From: Echeneis naucrates | Taxonomy: Eukaryota; Chordata; Actinopteri; Carangiformes; Echeneidae | Reading direction: 5' to 3' | Assembly (NCBI RefSeq): GCF_900963305.1 | Contig: NC_042514.1 | Location: forward strand, 18,752,029 to 18,816,028 | DNA: 64,000 nt | Shown: positions 1-10,228 of the stretch, one piece after another | Position numbering within the stretch: the stretch's first letter is position 1 | How the letters are laid out: each line of letters opens with the position of its first letter | The notes under the pieces: generated by a model | Told to the model about the DNA's origin: nothing | Databases searched by the model: none | What the model saw: only the letters and a program-made list of their open reading frames with translations | Program-made: the position numbers and the translations under genes

Positions 1-244
1 AGACTTGGTATCACCTAAATCACTGTACCAAAAAGGTTCCGAAAGACAAAAAGGGCATTATAAAACTGAGAGAGAACGATGAGGAGAATGACTGTGTGGT
101 GCAAACTAGTGACAAGCACTCTCTTGTTAATGTCACTAGGCTGCCAAGTGTCCAAGTGTCCAAGCTCTCCTTAACTGCACAGGCTTCTCTCGATGCCCTG
201 TTTCCTCCTTTTCTCACTGGTGCCATGCATTTCTTCAAGAAATC
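1..244. other. Left flank, no gene seen
   Basis: Sequence outside the array. It matches no other part of the window by eye. A 72-codon open frame on the minus strand has no recognisable domain, so I do not call it. The array begins near 245, where the sequence becomes the GAGAAGTCTTGAAGTGAAGC spacer found before many tRNA genes. Confidence 0.6.
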
Positions 245-322
245 TCATGAGAAGTCTTGAAGTGAAGCATCAGCTGACCACTGACCTCTCTGCATTCGTT
301 GAAAAAAAAAAAAATCAAGTTG

Positions 323-395
323 TGTTTCTGCCCAGTTTCGAACTGGGGACCTTTCGCGTGTGAGGCGAACGTGATGACCACTACACTACAGAAAC
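323..395 (-). tRNA. tRNA-Val(CAC)
   Basis: First gene of the array. The acceptor GTTTCTG/CAGAAAC pairs fully, the T-loop is TTCGAAA, the anticodon loop is CTCACAC and the discriminator is A. A run of 13 T on the gene strand (302-314) starts 8 nt past the 3' end and should stop RNA polymerase III. It decodes GUG. Confidence 0.95.
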
Positions 396-534
396 CTGCC
401 ACGGGCACGCCCTTCCCATTGACGATGAAATGCCATCGTTACTTCAAATATTGAAGTCGCTGAGAATGTAAGCAACACATCAAAAACATCGCGAAAGCAA
501 ATGCTCTAATCGAATTAAGAGGTATGCCTTCACT

Positions 535-670
535 TCGCTACTTGGACCAATCCTCTTTACGCTTCATCTGCTTCCTCTAGGCAACATTATCATGACATCA
601 GACATGTCTTGAACACATACAAGTCTGGATGACCCATAATTTTTTTACTCCTTAATTCTGACAAAACTGA
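535..670 (+). mobile_element. L2 LINE fragment (older copy)
   Basis: About 135 bp of the L2 reverse-transcriptase region, from the LGPILF motif to the NSDKTE region, with an internal deletion. It is the same decayed copy seen at 24,527 and 51,426, and each time the boundary module follows it. Confidence 0.8.
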
Positions 671-1155
671 CATGCCATTGTTACTACAAACATTACAGAA
701 AGTGAGAATGCAAGTGATGCACCAAAAGCATAGTTGAAGCCAATTCTCCAAACTAATTCTGAGGTAGGCCTGACCTAATACACACATCCTACTCTCCTGC
801 ATTAATTCTATAATCAGAGTCCACAACAAATCTGGGTAGTTTTCCAACCCAACGCTGGTTAAATAGTGGACCGACTAAACGTTGGGTTAACTTCACCAAA
901 CAAACTGGGTCTGTTCATTCAACCCAGGAAGATGGGTTGTTAAAATATCCCTAATATGGGTTATATTGACTATAATACTGGATTAATTTCACCCCACTAA
1001 TGGGATATTATTATTGTTTTTGTTGCTCCACCGTAAAATGTGAAAAATGATTAAAAAAAAAGTATAGATTTCTCTGGCACAACTGATGGTCATCAGTTTA
1101 ACTACACATGATCATACTCACACCAGGTCTAGCATTTTCTTGTACATCTTATTGA
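671..1155. repeat. Boundary module, partial first copy
   Basis: Matches 24,663-25,150 and 51,562-52,040 almost base for base. It contains a stretch rich in AACCCA/TGGGTT motifs (about 838-945), like the arms of a non-autonomous DNA transposon. At about 1,158 the match stops abruptly and tRNA spacer resumes, so this is a truncated copy of the longer module. Confidence 0.8.
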
Positions 1156-1201
1156 CTATCTGACCTCTCTGCCTTTGTTAAGAAAGAAAAAAATTAAGTT
1201 C

Positions 1202-1274
1202 TGTTTTTGCCCAGTTTCGAACTGGGGACCTTTCGCGTATTAGGCGAACGTGATGACCACTATACTACAGAAAC
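1202..1274 (-). tRNA. tRNA-Val-like with AAT anticodon, probable pseudogene
   Basis: The body is tRNA-Val but the anticodon loop reads CTAATAC, so the anticodon is AAT (Ile, AUU). Acceptor pair 5 is C-A and D-stem pair 12-23 is A-C. The T-arm is intact. A T7 run (1187-1193) lies 8 nt past the 3' end. Loss of C36 would weaken recognition by valyl-tRNA synthetase. Confidence 0.75.
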
Positions 1275-1452
1275 CTGCACAGGCCAGCCCCTTCCCCTTG
1301 ATGATGAAATGCCATCGTTACTACGAAAATTTAAGCAACTGAGAATGCAAGGCAAGAACCAAAAACATCGCGAAAGCCAATTCTCCAATTGAATTAAGAG
1401 GTATGCAGTAACTAAAAAGAAATGCTGCTCTGTTTCCAGCTGACAGCAAACA

Positions 1453-1485
1453 TGTTTCCGCCCAGTTTCGAACTGGGGACCTTTC
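1453..1485 (-). pseudogene. tRNA-Val 3' half fused to L2 sequence
   Basis: Only the acceptor 3' strand, T-arm and variable loop remain. The sequence then passes directly into an L2 fragment, so a deletion joined the two. Confidence 0.8.
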
Positions 1486-1487
1486 AC

Positions 1488-1840
1488 CACAGAGAAATGC
1501 TATCTAATCATAATCAGCCTGGATGGCATTATGTTGGCTTCCAGCTCCACTGTTAGAAACCTTGGTGGAACCTTTGACCAGGACATGTCCTTTGTCCCTC
1601 ACATAAAAGAAGTCAGTAGGGCAGCTTTGTTCCACCTGAGAAACATCAGGAAAATCAGAGACATCCTCTCTCAGGATGATGCAGAAAAACTCGTCCATGC
1701 ATTTTAACTTTCAGGCTGGACTACTGTAACTCGTTACTATCTAGATGTCCAAACAAATCTCTGAAAGGCCTCTAGACCTGCTCTTCATGTAAAGTACCTT
1801 TATGTCACGTTGTTATGATTTGACGCAATACAAAGACCTG
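1488..1840 (+). mobile_element. L2 LINE fragment (older copy), 3' part with tail
   Basis: Corresponds to the end of the RT region ([17 protein letters not shown] onward) joined by deletion to the 3' tail (TGTAAAGTACC ... TTATGATTTG). It derives from the same decayed copy as 15,220-16,562. Confidence 0.8.
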
Positions 1841-1990
1841 CCCCTCATGTAATTTTACTACGAAAATTGAAGCAGCTGAGAATGCAAGGCAAGAACCAAA
1901 AACATCGCTAAAGCCAATTTTTCTAATTGAATTAAGAGGTATGCCTTAACTAAAAAGAGATGCTGATTTATTTCCAATTGACAGCAAACA

Positions 1991-2063
1991 TGTTTCCGCC
2001 CAGTTTCGAACTGGGGACCTTTCGCGTGTGAGGCAAACGTGATGACCACTACACTACGGAAAC
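1991..2063 (-). tRNA. tRNA-Val(CAC)
   Basis: The acceptor GTTTCCG/CGGAAAC pairs fully. The anticodon stem TTTGC/GCGAA has one T-G wobble. T-loop TTCGAAA, discriminator A. Confidence 0.92.
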
Positions 2064-2224
2064 CTGCAAAGGTCACTGCCTTCCCCTTGACAATGAAATG
2101 CCATCGTTACTACAGCAATTATACAAACAAACAGCTGAAGCCATTTCTCTAATCTAAATCAGAGGTAGCAATAACCAAACACAGCAATGATCTCTCTACC
2201 TTTGTTAAGAAACACAGAAAGTTC

Positions 2225-2297
2225 TGCTTCTGCCCAGTTTCAAACTGTGGACCTTTCGCGTGTGAGGCTAACGTGACGACCACTACACTACCGAAAC
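2225..2297 (-). pseudogene. tRNA-Val(CAC)-like, degenerate
   Basis: The acceptor has a G6-A67 mismatch, the T-stem CACAG/CTGGG has a mismatch, and the T-loop is TTTGAAA (C56 lost, B box damaged). The anticodon loop is still CTCACAC. Probably not transcribed. Confidence 0.75.
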
Positions 2298-2519
2298 CTG
2301 AATGCAAACTGTTCCGCCCCTTCCAATCTAATGATTTCTGACGTGAACAGGTACTTTCATAAAAGCTGTATTTGCTCTTACCGTTGCATCACCGAAATTT
2401 GGTCTTCCTACGAATAGAAGCAGATACTGGCAGGTATACTCACGAGAAGTCTTGAAGTGAAGCATCAGCTGACCACTGACCTCTCTGCATTCGTTGAAAA
2501 AAAAAAAAAAATTAAGTTG

Positions 2520-2592
2520 TGATTCTGCCCAGTTTCGAACTGGGGACCTTTTGCGTGTGAGGCGAACGTGATGACCACTACACTACAGAAAC
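2520..2592 (-). tRNA. tRNA-Val(CAC), weakened
   Basis: The T-arm and D-arm are canonical. The acceptor has a T2-T71 mismatch and the anticodon stem a C29-A41 mismatch. A long T run lies just past the 3' end. Activity is uncertain. Confidence 0.75.
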
Positions 2593-2754
2593 CTGCACTG
2601 GTCACTCCCTTCCCCTTGACGATGAAATGCCATCGTTACTTCGAATATTTCTGACAATGCAAGGGAAAAACCAAAAACATCGCTAAAGGCAATTCTTTAA
2701 TCGAATTAAGAGGTATGCATTAACTGGAAAAAAGACGCTGATTTATTTCCAGCT

Positions 2755-2839
2755 GTGGATCAATCAGTACCCCCACAAGCCCCAAGCAGAGGAGGGCATC
2801 GCAGACACCATTCAGGGCCTCATATCACAGGGCATATGA
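2755..2839 (+). mobile_element. Retroviral pol fossil, small piece
   Basis: About 85 bp matching the end of the larger pol fragments in this window (see 3,396-3,888), at the start of the reverse transcriptase region. It is a broken remnant flanked by tRNA spacer on both sides. Confidence 0.65.
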
Positions 2840-2884
2840 TCTCTGACCTCTCTGCCGTTGTTGGAAAAGAATAACTGAAAAGAC

Positions 2885-2957
2885 AGCTTCTGCCCAGTTT
2901 CGAACTGGGGACCTTTCGCGTGTGAGGCGAACGTGATGACCACTACACTACAGAAAC
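2885..2957 (-). tRNA. tRNA-Val(CAC)
   Basis: Paired acceptor with one T2-G71 wobble, canonical D-, anticodon and T-arms. The AAC gene at 3,075 lies 190 bp to the right; the same CAC-AAC pair spacing recurs at 28,506/28,696 and 50,002/50,192. Confidence 0.9.
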
Positions 2958-3074
2958 CTGCACAGGACACCCTCTTCCCCTTGATGATGAAATGCCATCG
3001 TTAATACGAAAATTGAAGCAACTGAGAATGCAAGGCAGGAACCAAAAACATCTGTTTCCAGCTGACAGCAAAGA

Positions 3075-3147
3075 TGTTTCCGCCCAGTTTCGAACTGGGG
3101 ACCTTTCGCGTGTTAGGCGAACGTGATGACCACTACACTACGGAAAC
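3075..3147 (-). tRNA. tRNA-Val(AAC)
   Basis: Consensus form of the AAC class: acceptor GTTTCCG/CGGAAAC, anticodon loop CTAACAC, T-loop TTCGAAA, discriminator A. A34 would be edited to inosine to read GUU, GUC and GUA. The nearest T5 is 26 nt past the 3' end (3044-3048). Confidence 0.96.
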
Positions 3148-3170
3148 CCGCACAGGTCACCTCCTTCCTT

Positions 3171-3395
3171 CTGGCCTGGGCCAGAGTTGTCTACCTGTTT
3201 GAAAATGGCGCCATGACCCCAGGATCCACCCCTAGGGTATGGTTTTGAGTTTGAACAGGAGGGCATTTGCCAAACGCCAGCGCCCTCAGCAGGGATCCCC
3301 GATGACGTCACACAGGTAATGAAGACGCTTCATGGCTCTTGATCTTCGCTTTTTCCCAGTGCCCCAGGTGTGGTAGAGAGCTGTCCCAGCTTTCG
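3171..3395. repeat. Array spacer class with CRE-like and AATAAA motifs
   Basis: A spacer module beginning near GCCTGGGCCAGAGTTGTCT and holding TGACGTCA at 3303-3310, followed closely by AATGAAGACG (AATAAAGACG in most other copies). Other copies precede either the retroviral fragment or the older L2 fragment. Its origin is unknown; it could be remnant regulatory sequence of an element or plain spacer. Confidence 0.6.
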
Positions 3396-3888
3396 AGTAG
3401 CAGCAGCGGTGTCCCTGACACCAGAACAATTGCAGTGGTATCAGATGTCGGAAGAGGCCGTCCCACAAGTGTCTCTGGCTTTACATCCTAAACATCAGGT
3501 TAAAGAATTGGGTGGGATGGTAAAACTAGCATTAGCACAGGATGATTGGGTTATCACGGACATTCGCGGAGTACTTTATTCGGCTAGAGCCAACATATAC
3601 TCAATTCAAGTAGAAGCCGTAGATAGCTCAGTTCTGGAGGAGGCCCAGGTCTCCCAGTTTCACGGTAGAGAAAAAACAGATCACCCTGAGGCTGCGTCTA
3701 TCATTGACTCTCTACCAGAGTCCATATGGGCGCAGGGCCCGACAGATGTGCGACTGGTGCAATGTGAACCATTAACTTTTGAGGTTAACACCTCTGATCC
3801 AGTGTGGATCAATCAGTACCCCCACAAGCCCCAAGCAGAGGAGGGCATCGCAGACACCATTCAGGGCCTCATTTCACAGGGCGTATGA
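3396..3888 (+). mobile_element. Endogenous retrovirus pol fossil (protease/RT junction)
   Basis: About 0.5 kb that translates to the region just before and into reverse transcriptase. A WAQGP...VGL/VRL segment is followed by INQYPHKPQAEEGI and LISQGV, which resembles the (K)QYPxxxEAxxGIxxxIxxLLxQGI opening of retroviral RT (gamma/epsilon-like). No LTR, gag or env is visible nearby, so it is a broken, old internal piece. It has become multicopy through duplication of the array. The assignment rests on motif similarity only. Confidence 0.6.
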
Positions 3889-3933
3889 TCTCTGAGCTCT
3901 CTGCCGTTGTTGAAAAAGAATAACTGAAAACAC

Positions 3934-4006
3934 AGTTTCTGCCCAGTTTCAAACTGGGGATCTTTCGCCTGTAATGCAAACGTGATGACCACTACACTAC
4001 AGAAAA
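3934..4006 (-). tRNA. tRNA-Val(TAC)-like, probable pseudogene
   Basis: Anticodon loop ATTACAG (TAC). T-loop TTTGAAA lacks C56 and damages the B box. The acceptor ends in a T1-C72 mismatch and the discriminator is T. Terminator-like TTTT follows at once. Confidence 0.7.
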
Positions 4007-4303
4007 CTGCACTGGACACTCCCTTCCCCTTGACGATGAAATGCCATCGTTACTTCGAATATAGCTGACAATGCAAGGGAAGAACCAAAAACATTGCTAA
4101 AGGCAATTCTTGAATCGAATTAAGAGGTATGCATTAACTGGAAAAAAGACTACTTCGAAAAGTCACGAGAAGTCTTGAAGTGAAGCATCAGCTGATCAGC
4201 CCCTTCCCCTTGATGATGAAATGCCATCATTAATACGAAAATTGAAGCAACTGAGAATGCAAGGCAGGAACCAAAAACATCTGTTTCCAGCTGACAGCAA
4301 ACC

Positions 4304-4340
4304 TGTTTCCGCCCAGTTTCGACCACTACACTACGGAAAC
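4304..4340 (-). pseudogene. tRNA-Val with deleted centre
   Basis: Both acceptor strands (GTTTCCG / CGGAAAC), part of the T-arm and part of the D-arm are present, but 36 nt including the whole anticodon arm are missing. The deletion joins TTTC to GACC. Confidence 0.85.
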
Positions 4341-4588
4341 CCGCACAGGTCACCTCCTTCCGCTTATCAAGAAATGCCATCATTACCACTGTTGCGATAG
4401 CCTCCCACGTGCTCTGAAAAGAACAATCGAGAATCCCACATCCTGAAGCCTGGGCCAGAGTTGTCTACCTGTTTGAAAATGGCACCATGACCCCAGGATC
4501 CACCCCTAGGGCATGGTTTTGAGTTTGAACAGGAGGGCATTTGCCAAACGCCTCTCTGCCGTTGTTGAAAAAGAATAACTGAAAACAC

Positions 4589-4661
4589 AGTTTCTGCCCA
4601 GTTTCAAACTGGGGATCTTTCCCGTGTAATGCAAACGTGATGACCGATACACTACGGAAAC
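4589..4661 (-). tRNA. tRNA-Val(TAC)-like, probable pseudogene
   Basis: Loop ATTACAC (TAC), T-loop TTTGAAA, a G-G mismatch in the anticodon stem, discriminator T. Acceptor pair 6 is C-A. Confidence 0.7.
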
Positions 4662-4834
4662 CTGCACTGGACACTCCCTTCCCCTTGACGATGAAATGCC
4701 ATCGTTACTTCGAATATTGCTGACAATGCAAGGGAAGAACCAAAAACATCGCTAAAGGCAATTCTTTAATCGAATTAAGAGGTATGCATTAACTGGAAAA
4801 AAGACGCTGATTTATTTCCAGCTGACAGCAAAGA

Positions 4835-4907
4835 TGCTACCGCCCAGTTTCGAACTGGGGACCTTTCGCGTGTCAGGCGAACATGATGACCACTACACTA
4901 CAGAAAC
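4835..4907 (-). tRNA. tRNA-Val-like with GAC anticodon, weakened
   Basis: The anticodon loop CTGACAC gives GAC, an anticodon that eukaryotes normally do not use for valine. The acceptor 3' strand CGGTAGC gives a T4-T69 mismatch and wobbles. The T-arm is intact. It lies just left of L2 copy A; the homologue by copy C (29,883) reads AAC. Confidence 0.75.
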
Positions 4908-5308
4908 CTGAATGCAAGCTGCTCCGCCCCTTCCAATCTAATGATTTCTGACGTGAACAGGTACTTACATAAAAGCTGAATTTGCTCTTCCAGTTGCATC
5001 ACCGAAATTTGGTCTTCCTAAGAATAGATGCAGATACTGGCAGGTATGGCTAGTTATTTTACTTCCTAACATTCATCGTTATTGGGTGCGGTAAGCGTGT
5101 TGCGTCATTTCCGGTCACTGGCGGTTGTGCTCTCTATTGTGCTTGTGTTGTTTCCACTGTTCTTCTGCTATTATTTCCTAATTCACTCGAGTAATCAGGC
5201 AGAAAATTATTTTCACACCAACACTAGGTTTTAGAAGTCAATATCTCCCCTTTCTCCAAAGTTTATAACCGTTTCTGTTCCTCCGCTAATCAAACTACCC
5301 GATTAGCA

Positions 5309-6220
5309 ATGTCCTCTAGCTCTCTGTCTCCACTCTCTGTTCCTCCTTCTCCTCCTCCTCTCCTCTCCTGTTCTCTGTGCCTCATGTGTAGTTATTCTTC
5401 TGCCTCCTTTTATGATAGCACCTCTTGTCATAGATGTAGGATGATGGTAGAAATGGAGGCGAAGATTAATGAGTTAGGTAGCCCAACTTATGCTAGTGTA
5501 GTTAGCCCCCCCCCTGTAGCCGGTGCGGACCAACCTAGACGAGCTCATACAGCAGCTAAGATAGTTTCCTCCCCCCCAGTGGCTCCCGAGCAGCCGGGAT
5601 CTAGTCAGGGCGGCTGGGTGACTGTCCGAGACAAGAGGCATAGTCGTAGGCAGCAGCCCCCGGTTCACCATCGACCAGTTCACGTTTCCAACAGGTTCTC
5701 CCCTCTCAGCGACACACCCGCTGAAAAGCCGACTCTAGTGATTGGTGATTCTATTCTGAGAAACGTGAAGTTAGCGACACCGGCGGCCATAGTGAAGTGT
5801 ATCCCGGGGGCCAGAGCAGGCGACATCCAGTCTTATCTGAAACTGCTGGCTAAGGGTAAACGTAAATATGCTAATATTGTAGTTCACGTCGGCAGTAACG
5901 ACACCCGACTTCGCCAGTCGGAAGTCACAAAAATGAATGTGGAATCGGTGTGTACTTTTGCTAAAACGATGTCGGACACTGTAGTTTTCTCCGGCCCCCT
6001 CCCCAATCGGACCAGTGATGACATGTACAGCCGCATGTCGTCATTTAACCGCTGGCTGTCGAGGTGGTGTCCCGAAAACAACGTGGGCTACATAGATAAC
6101 TGGAAGTCTTTCTGGGGGAGACCTGGTCTAATTAGGAGAGATGGTGTCCATCCCACCGTGGACGGGGCCGCTCTCATTTCTAGAAATATGGCCGATTTTA
6201 TTAGAAATCCAAAACCCTGA
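5309..6220 (+). CDS. L2 ORF1, esterase-domain protein (copy A)
   Basis: 303 residues. A Cys-rich N-terminal part (CSLCLMC at 21-27, CHRC at 40-43) resembles a small zinc-binding motif and is followed by a short helical stretch (about 46-56) and a Pro/Ser-rich linker. The C-terminal half is an SGNH/GDSL-type hydrolase domain: GDSI at 146-149, HVGSND at 193-198 and DGVHPT at 278-283 carry the Ser, Gly/Asn and Asp/His positions. Such domains are known in ORF1 of CR1/L2 LINEs. Copy C has 310 residues; seven are deleted here after INEL. The start is the first ATG after the leader. Confidence 0.88.
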   Translation: MSSSSLSPLSVPPSPPPLLSCSLCLMCSYSSASFYDSTSCHRCRMMVEMEAKINELGSPTYASVVSPPPVAGADQPRRAHTAAKIVSSPPVAPEQPGSSQGGWVTVRDKRHSRRQQPPVHHRPVHVSNRFSPLSDTPAEKPTLVIGDSILRNVKLATPAAIVKCIPGARAGDIQSYLKLLAKGKRKYANIVVHVGSNDTRLRQSEVTKMNVESVCTFAKTMSDTVVFSGPLPNRTSDDMYSRMSSFNRWLSRWCPENNVGYIDNWKSFWGRPGLIRRDGVHPTVDGAALISRNMADFIRNPKP

Positions 6221-6322
6221 CAATCCCGGGTCTAGACCAGGAGGCAGAGCCGCAGTTTAACACGCTCCTCTGCGCCTCAGTCAGAGCGGTCATCTGCCGA
6301 GAATAGAATAGAGTCTCTGTCT

Positions 6323-7726
6323 ATGTTTAGGTCTATAGAAACCGTGTCTGTCCCCCGACGACCTAAATTTAGAAAAGTTAATAAACTCAAATTAAACAAA
6401 AGAGGAGCTAAAAACAAAAACCTAACTGTAATTAAAACAGCCACAAACTTAGTCTCAAATAACACTGCGATCAAATGTGGACTGTTGAACATTCGATCAT
6501 TATCATCAAAATCTCTACTAGTAAATGATCTCATAGCTGATCACCATATTGATTTATTTTGTATAACTGAAACGTGGCTGCAGCAGGATGAGTATGTTAG
6601 CATTAATGAAGCTACACCCCCAACTCATGTTAACTTTCATATCCCTCGTACCACAGGTCGAGGAGGTGGGGTGGCTGCAATATTTCAGTCAAGCCTATTA
6701 ATCAACCCCAGACCAAAATCTGGCTGCAGGTCTTTTGAAAGCCTCACTCTTAGTCTCTCCCACTCGGACTGGAAAGGTGAAAAACCAGTTCTGTTAGTTA
6801 CAGTATACCGTCCACCTGGTCCGTACTCAGAATTCCTATCAGAGTTTTCTGAGTTTATATCAGAGTTAGTACTTAGTACAGATAAAATCATTATTCTGGG
6901 AGATTTCAATATACATGTTGATGTAGAAAGCGACAGCCTTAGTTCTGGGTTTCTTTCCCTACTAGACTCAATTGGCTTTTCCCAGCATGTGAATGAACCC
7001 ACTCACTTTTACAATCATATCCTTGATCTTGTTCTAACTTATGGCATTGAAATTGACAAGCTAACAATTCTTCCCCAAAATTCTCTCCTGTCTGACCATT
7101 ACCTTATTACATTTGAGTTTACTTTAATGGGCTCCACAGCATTGAGGAATAAATTCAGCTATAGAAGATGTTTATCTGAAGCTGCTGTGGCTAAATTTAA
7201 AGAGAACATTTGGTCATCATTCCCAACAATGCCATATCTAAATCTAAATTTAAATGAGGATTTCTCCCATACGCAGGTTGATGACCTTGTGACTAGCACT
7301 ATGGCCACACTGCGTTCGAATCTTGATAATGCTGCCCCTCTCAAAAAGAAAGTATTCAATCTGAGGAGGATGGCTCCCTGGTATAGTTACCAAATCCGTA
7401 CCTTGAAGCAGACATCAAGGAAATTAGAAAGAAACTGGCGTTCCAGTAAGTCAGAAGAGTCTCACAGAGCCTGGAAAGACAGCCTAAAAACGTATAAAAA
7501 AGCTCTCCGCAGTGCTAGAAGTTCATATTACTCAGCACTCATAGAAGAAAACAAGAACAACCCCAGGTTTCTCTTCAGCACTGTAGCCAGGCTGACAGAG
7601 AGCCATAGCTCAGTGGAACCAGTGATCCCCTTAGCTCTAAGCAGTAATGATTTTATTAGTTTTTTTTTCAGACAAAATTCTCACGATCAGAGAAAGAATT
7701 TATCAGCTCTTGCCTACGTTAGATAA
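6323..7726 (+). CDS. L2 ORF2, endonuclease part (copy A)
   Basis: 467 codons covering the apurinic-like endonuclease: LNIRS around residue 56, TETW at 82-85, YRPP at 162-165, GDFN at 193-196 and SDH at 257-259, all positions expected for the active site. The frame is lost in a T9 run (about 7660-7668), after which ORF2 continues in another frame from 7,647. The same T9 occurs in all three copies, so the change predates the duplications. The start codon is uncertain; the endonuclease begins near residue 50. Confidence 0.85.
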   Translation: MFRSIETVSVPRRPKFRKVNKLKLNKRGAKNKNLTVIKTATNLVSNNTAIKCGLLNIRSLSSKSLLVNDLIADHHIDLFCITETWLQQDEYVSINEATPPTHVNFHIPRTTGRGGGVAAIFQSSLLINPRPKSGCRSFESLTLSLSHSDWKGEKPVLLVTVYRPPGPYSEFLSEFSEFISELVLSTDKIIILGDFNIHVDVESDSLSSGFLSLLDSIGFSQHVNEPTHFYNHILDLVLTYGIEIDKLTILPQNSLLSDHYLITFEFTLMGSTALRNKFSYRRCLSEAAVAKFKENIWSSFPTMPYLNLNLNEDFSHTQVDDLVTSTMATLRSNLDNAAPLKKKVFNLRRMAPWYSYQIRTLKQTSRKLERNWRSSKSEESHRAWKDSLKTYKKALRSARSSYYSALIEENKNNPRFLFSTVARLTESHSSVEPVIPLALSSNDFISFFFRQNSHDQRKNLSALAYVR

Positions 7727-9356
7727 AAATCCCCTTCTGAAGACGGCAACTGCTGAATCAGCTGCGGCGCCTCTTTTACATCTGGAATCATTCTCACCTC
7801 TAAATCTCTCAGAGCTAGCTTCTATAGTTTCATCATCCAGACCGTCAACCTGTCTATTAGACCCAGTACCAACTAGCCTCTTTAAAGAGATCTTTTATGT
7901 AATTGAGCCGTTTATTCTAGATTTGGTTAATCTGACTTTATTTCTGGGTTATGTACCTCAGGCACTTAAGACTGCGGTCATCAAACCCCAACTTAAAAAG
8001 CCTAATCTTGATCCAGATGTTTTGGCAAACTATAGACCCATATCGAACCTTCCATTTATTTCTAAAATCATTGAGAAAGCTGTAGCAAAACAACTACACG
8101 AGCATCTGGATGGGAACAGTTTGTTTGAAGAGTTTCAGTCAGGATTTAGAGCCCATCATAGCACAGAAACAGCGCTGGTTAAAGTCTCCAATGACATTCT
8201 AATGGCCTCAGACAATGGATCAGCCTCCATACTTCGCCTTCTAGATCTTAGTGCTGCATTCGACACCATAGATCATAATATTTTACTACAGAGACTGGAA
8301 CATGAAATTGGAATTAAAGGAACTGCACTAAAGTGGTTCAAATCCTACTTATCAGATAGACATCAGTTTGTTCATGTAAACAACAGCTCCTCCTCATGTA
8401 CTGTAGTCAGTCATGGAGTCCCGCAGGGTTCGGTACTTGGACCAATCCTCTTTACGCTTTATCTGCTTCCTCTAGGCAACATTATCAGGAAACACAGCAT
8501 CAATTTCCACTGCTACGCAGACGATACTCAGCTGTACCTATCAATGAAGCCAAATGAAGTCAGTCAGATAGTCAGACTGCAGGCATGTCTTGATGACATA
8601 AAAGTCTGGATGACTGGAAATTTTTTACTTCTCAACTCTGACAAAACAGAAGTTATTGTACTCGGTCCTAAGCACCTCAGAAAAATACTATCTAATCATC
8701 TCATCAGTTTGGACGGCATTACTTTGGCCTCCAGCTCCACTGTAAGAAACCTTGGAGTAATTTTTGACCAGGACATGTCCTTTGTCCCTCACATAAAACA
8801 AGTTAGTCGGGCAGCTTTCTTCCACCTGAGAAACATTAGGAAAATCAGAAACATCCTCTCTCAGGATGATGCAGAAAAACTAGTCCATGCATTTGTAACT
8901 TCTAGGCTGGACTACTGTAACTCATTACTATCTGCATGTCCAAACACATCTCTAAAAGGCCTTCAGTTAATTCAGAACGCTGCTGCACGAATATTAACAG
9001 GAACTAGGAAAAGAGATCACATCTCTCCCGTTTTAGCTGCTCTTCATTGGCTGCCAGTAAAATATAGAGTAGAATTCAAAATCCTTCTTTTAACGTATAA
9101 AGCTCTTAATGGCCAAGCTCCATCGTATCTCAGAGAGGTCATAGTTCCTTACTGTCCTAGCAGGCCACTCCGCTCTCTAGATGGAGGTTTACTTGTGGTT
9201 CCTAGAGTCTCCAAGAGTAAATCTGGAGGCAGATCGTTCAGTTATCAGGCTCCTCTTCTATGGAACCAACTCCCAGCATCGGTCCGGGGGGCGGACTCTT
9301 TAGTAACTTTCAAGACCAGGCTTAAAACTTTCCTGTATGACAGAGCGTACAGTTAA
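7647..9356 (+). CDS. L2 ORF2, reverse transcriptase part (copy A)
   Basis: 569 codons with RT motifs in order: NYRPIS (129-134), QSGFR (164-168), [12 protein letters not shown] (199-210), [10 protein letters not shown] (257-266) and the catalytic YADDT (290-294), then the usual L2/CR1 C-terminal region ending FLYDRAYS. It overlaps the endonuclease frame by 80 bases because of the shared T9 frame change. One residue differs from copy B and two from copy C. Confidence 0.9.
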   Translation: MILLVFFSDKILTIRERIYQLLPTLDKNPLLKTATAESAAAPLLHLESFSPLNLSELASIVSSSRPSTCLLDPVPTSLFKEIFYVIEPFILDLVNLTLFLGYVPQALKTAVIKPQLKKPNLDPDVLANYRPISNLPFISKIIEKAVAKQLHEHLDGNSLFEEFQSGFRAHHSTETALVKVSNDILMASDNGSASILRLLDLSAAFDTIDHNILLQRLEHEIGIKGTALKWFKSYLSDRHQFVHVNNSSSSCTVVSHGVPQGSVLGPILFTLYLLPLGNIIRKHSINFHCYADDTQLYLSMKPNEVSQIVRLQACLDDIKVWMTGNFLLLNSDKTEVIVLGPKHLRKILSNHLISLDGITLASSSTVRNLGVIFDQDMSFVPHIKQVSRAAFFHLRNIRKIRNILSQDDAEKLVHAFVTSRLDYCNSLLSACPNTSLKGLQLIQNAAARILTGTRKRDHISPVLAALHWLPVKYRVEFKILLLTYKALNGQAPSYLREVIVPYCPSRPLRSLDGGLLVVPRVSKSKSGGRSFSYQAPLLWNQLPASVRGADSLVTFKTRLKTFLYDRAYS

Positions 9357-10155
9357 AAAGTCCTCTACTCTTTAGGTATGCTGCTATAGGCCTAGGCTGC
9401 TGGGGGAAGGACTGAGCTTCTCTCTCTCTCTCTCTCTCTCTCTCGCTCTCTGTCTCTCCCTGTCACCCTCTCTCCCTCTTTCTCTCTAACTCCCTCCTTG
9501 CATGCGCTGATAAAAACCATCCTTCTTAAAAAAAAAAACAAAAAAAACAAAACAGTTTCACCCAGTTCTAAGCATTTATACTGCATTTACTAACCATGTT
9601 CTGCCAAAGTCTCTGTCTCTCCCAGTTCCTCTCCTCTCTCTCCCTGTCCTCATCCTGCAAGTGGTGACTCATCTCCATCCCATGTTCCTGCAACACCTGC
9701 TGGTCCCATATAGCATGAATTCTGTATTACAGCTCAACTCCATGAACTTCATGCAACAACATGTTCCTGCCTACACCCCCCCCCTCCAATGCCTGCCTGC
9801 CTGTCTCTCTCTCTCTCTCTCTCAACCCAACCGGTCAAGGCAGATGGCCGCCCCCCCTGAGCCTGGTTCTGCTCGAGGTTTCTGCCTCTTAAAGGAAGTT
9901 TTTCCTTTCCACTGTTGCCAAGTGCTTGCTCATCGGGGGATCTGTTGGGTCTCTTTAAATAAATTTATAAAGAGTTTGGTCTAGACCTGCTCTATATGTA
10001 AAGTGCCTTGAAGTAACTTTGTTATGATTTGGCGCTATACAAATAAATCTGATTTGATTTGATTTGATTTGATATACTCACGAGAAGTCTTGAAGTGAAG
10101 CATCAGCTGACCTCTGACCTCTCTGCCATTGTTGAAAAAGAATTACAGAAAATAC

Positions 10156-10228
10156 TGTTCCTGCCCAGTTTCGAACTGGGGACCTTTCGCGTGTGAGGCG
10201 AACGTGATGACCACTACACTACAGAAAC
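10156..10228 (-). tRNA. tRNA-Val(CAC)
   Basis: Acceptor GTTTCTG/CAGGAAC is paired with one T4-G69 wobble; all arms are canonical, A73. TTTT starts 4 nt past the 3' end and TTTTT follows. It sits immediately downstream of the L2 insertion and is identical to the copies at 14,810 and 35,180. Confidence 0.95.

Larger units (their letters stand above)
5048..10072 (+). mobile_element. L2-clade LINE, full-length copy A
   Basis: A 5.0-kb non-LTR retrotransposon with a 5' leader, ORF1 with an SGNH esterase domain, ORF2 with endonuclease and reverse transcriptase, a 3' UTR with CT-rich microsatellites, and the typical L2 tail (TATGTAAAGTGCCTTGA ... GGCGCTATACAAATAAATC) ending in TTTGA repeats. It interrupts the spacer CAGGTAT/ACTCACGAG, which is uninterrupted at 19,079-19,091. 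TAT flanks both sides, so any target duplication is about 3 bp. Confidence 0.93.

Noticed and set aside
838-945. AACCCA/TGGGTT-rich stretch as telomere-like repeat
   Set aside because: Motifs are irregular and inverted rather than tandem TTAGGG; more like a non-autonomous DNA transposon arm.
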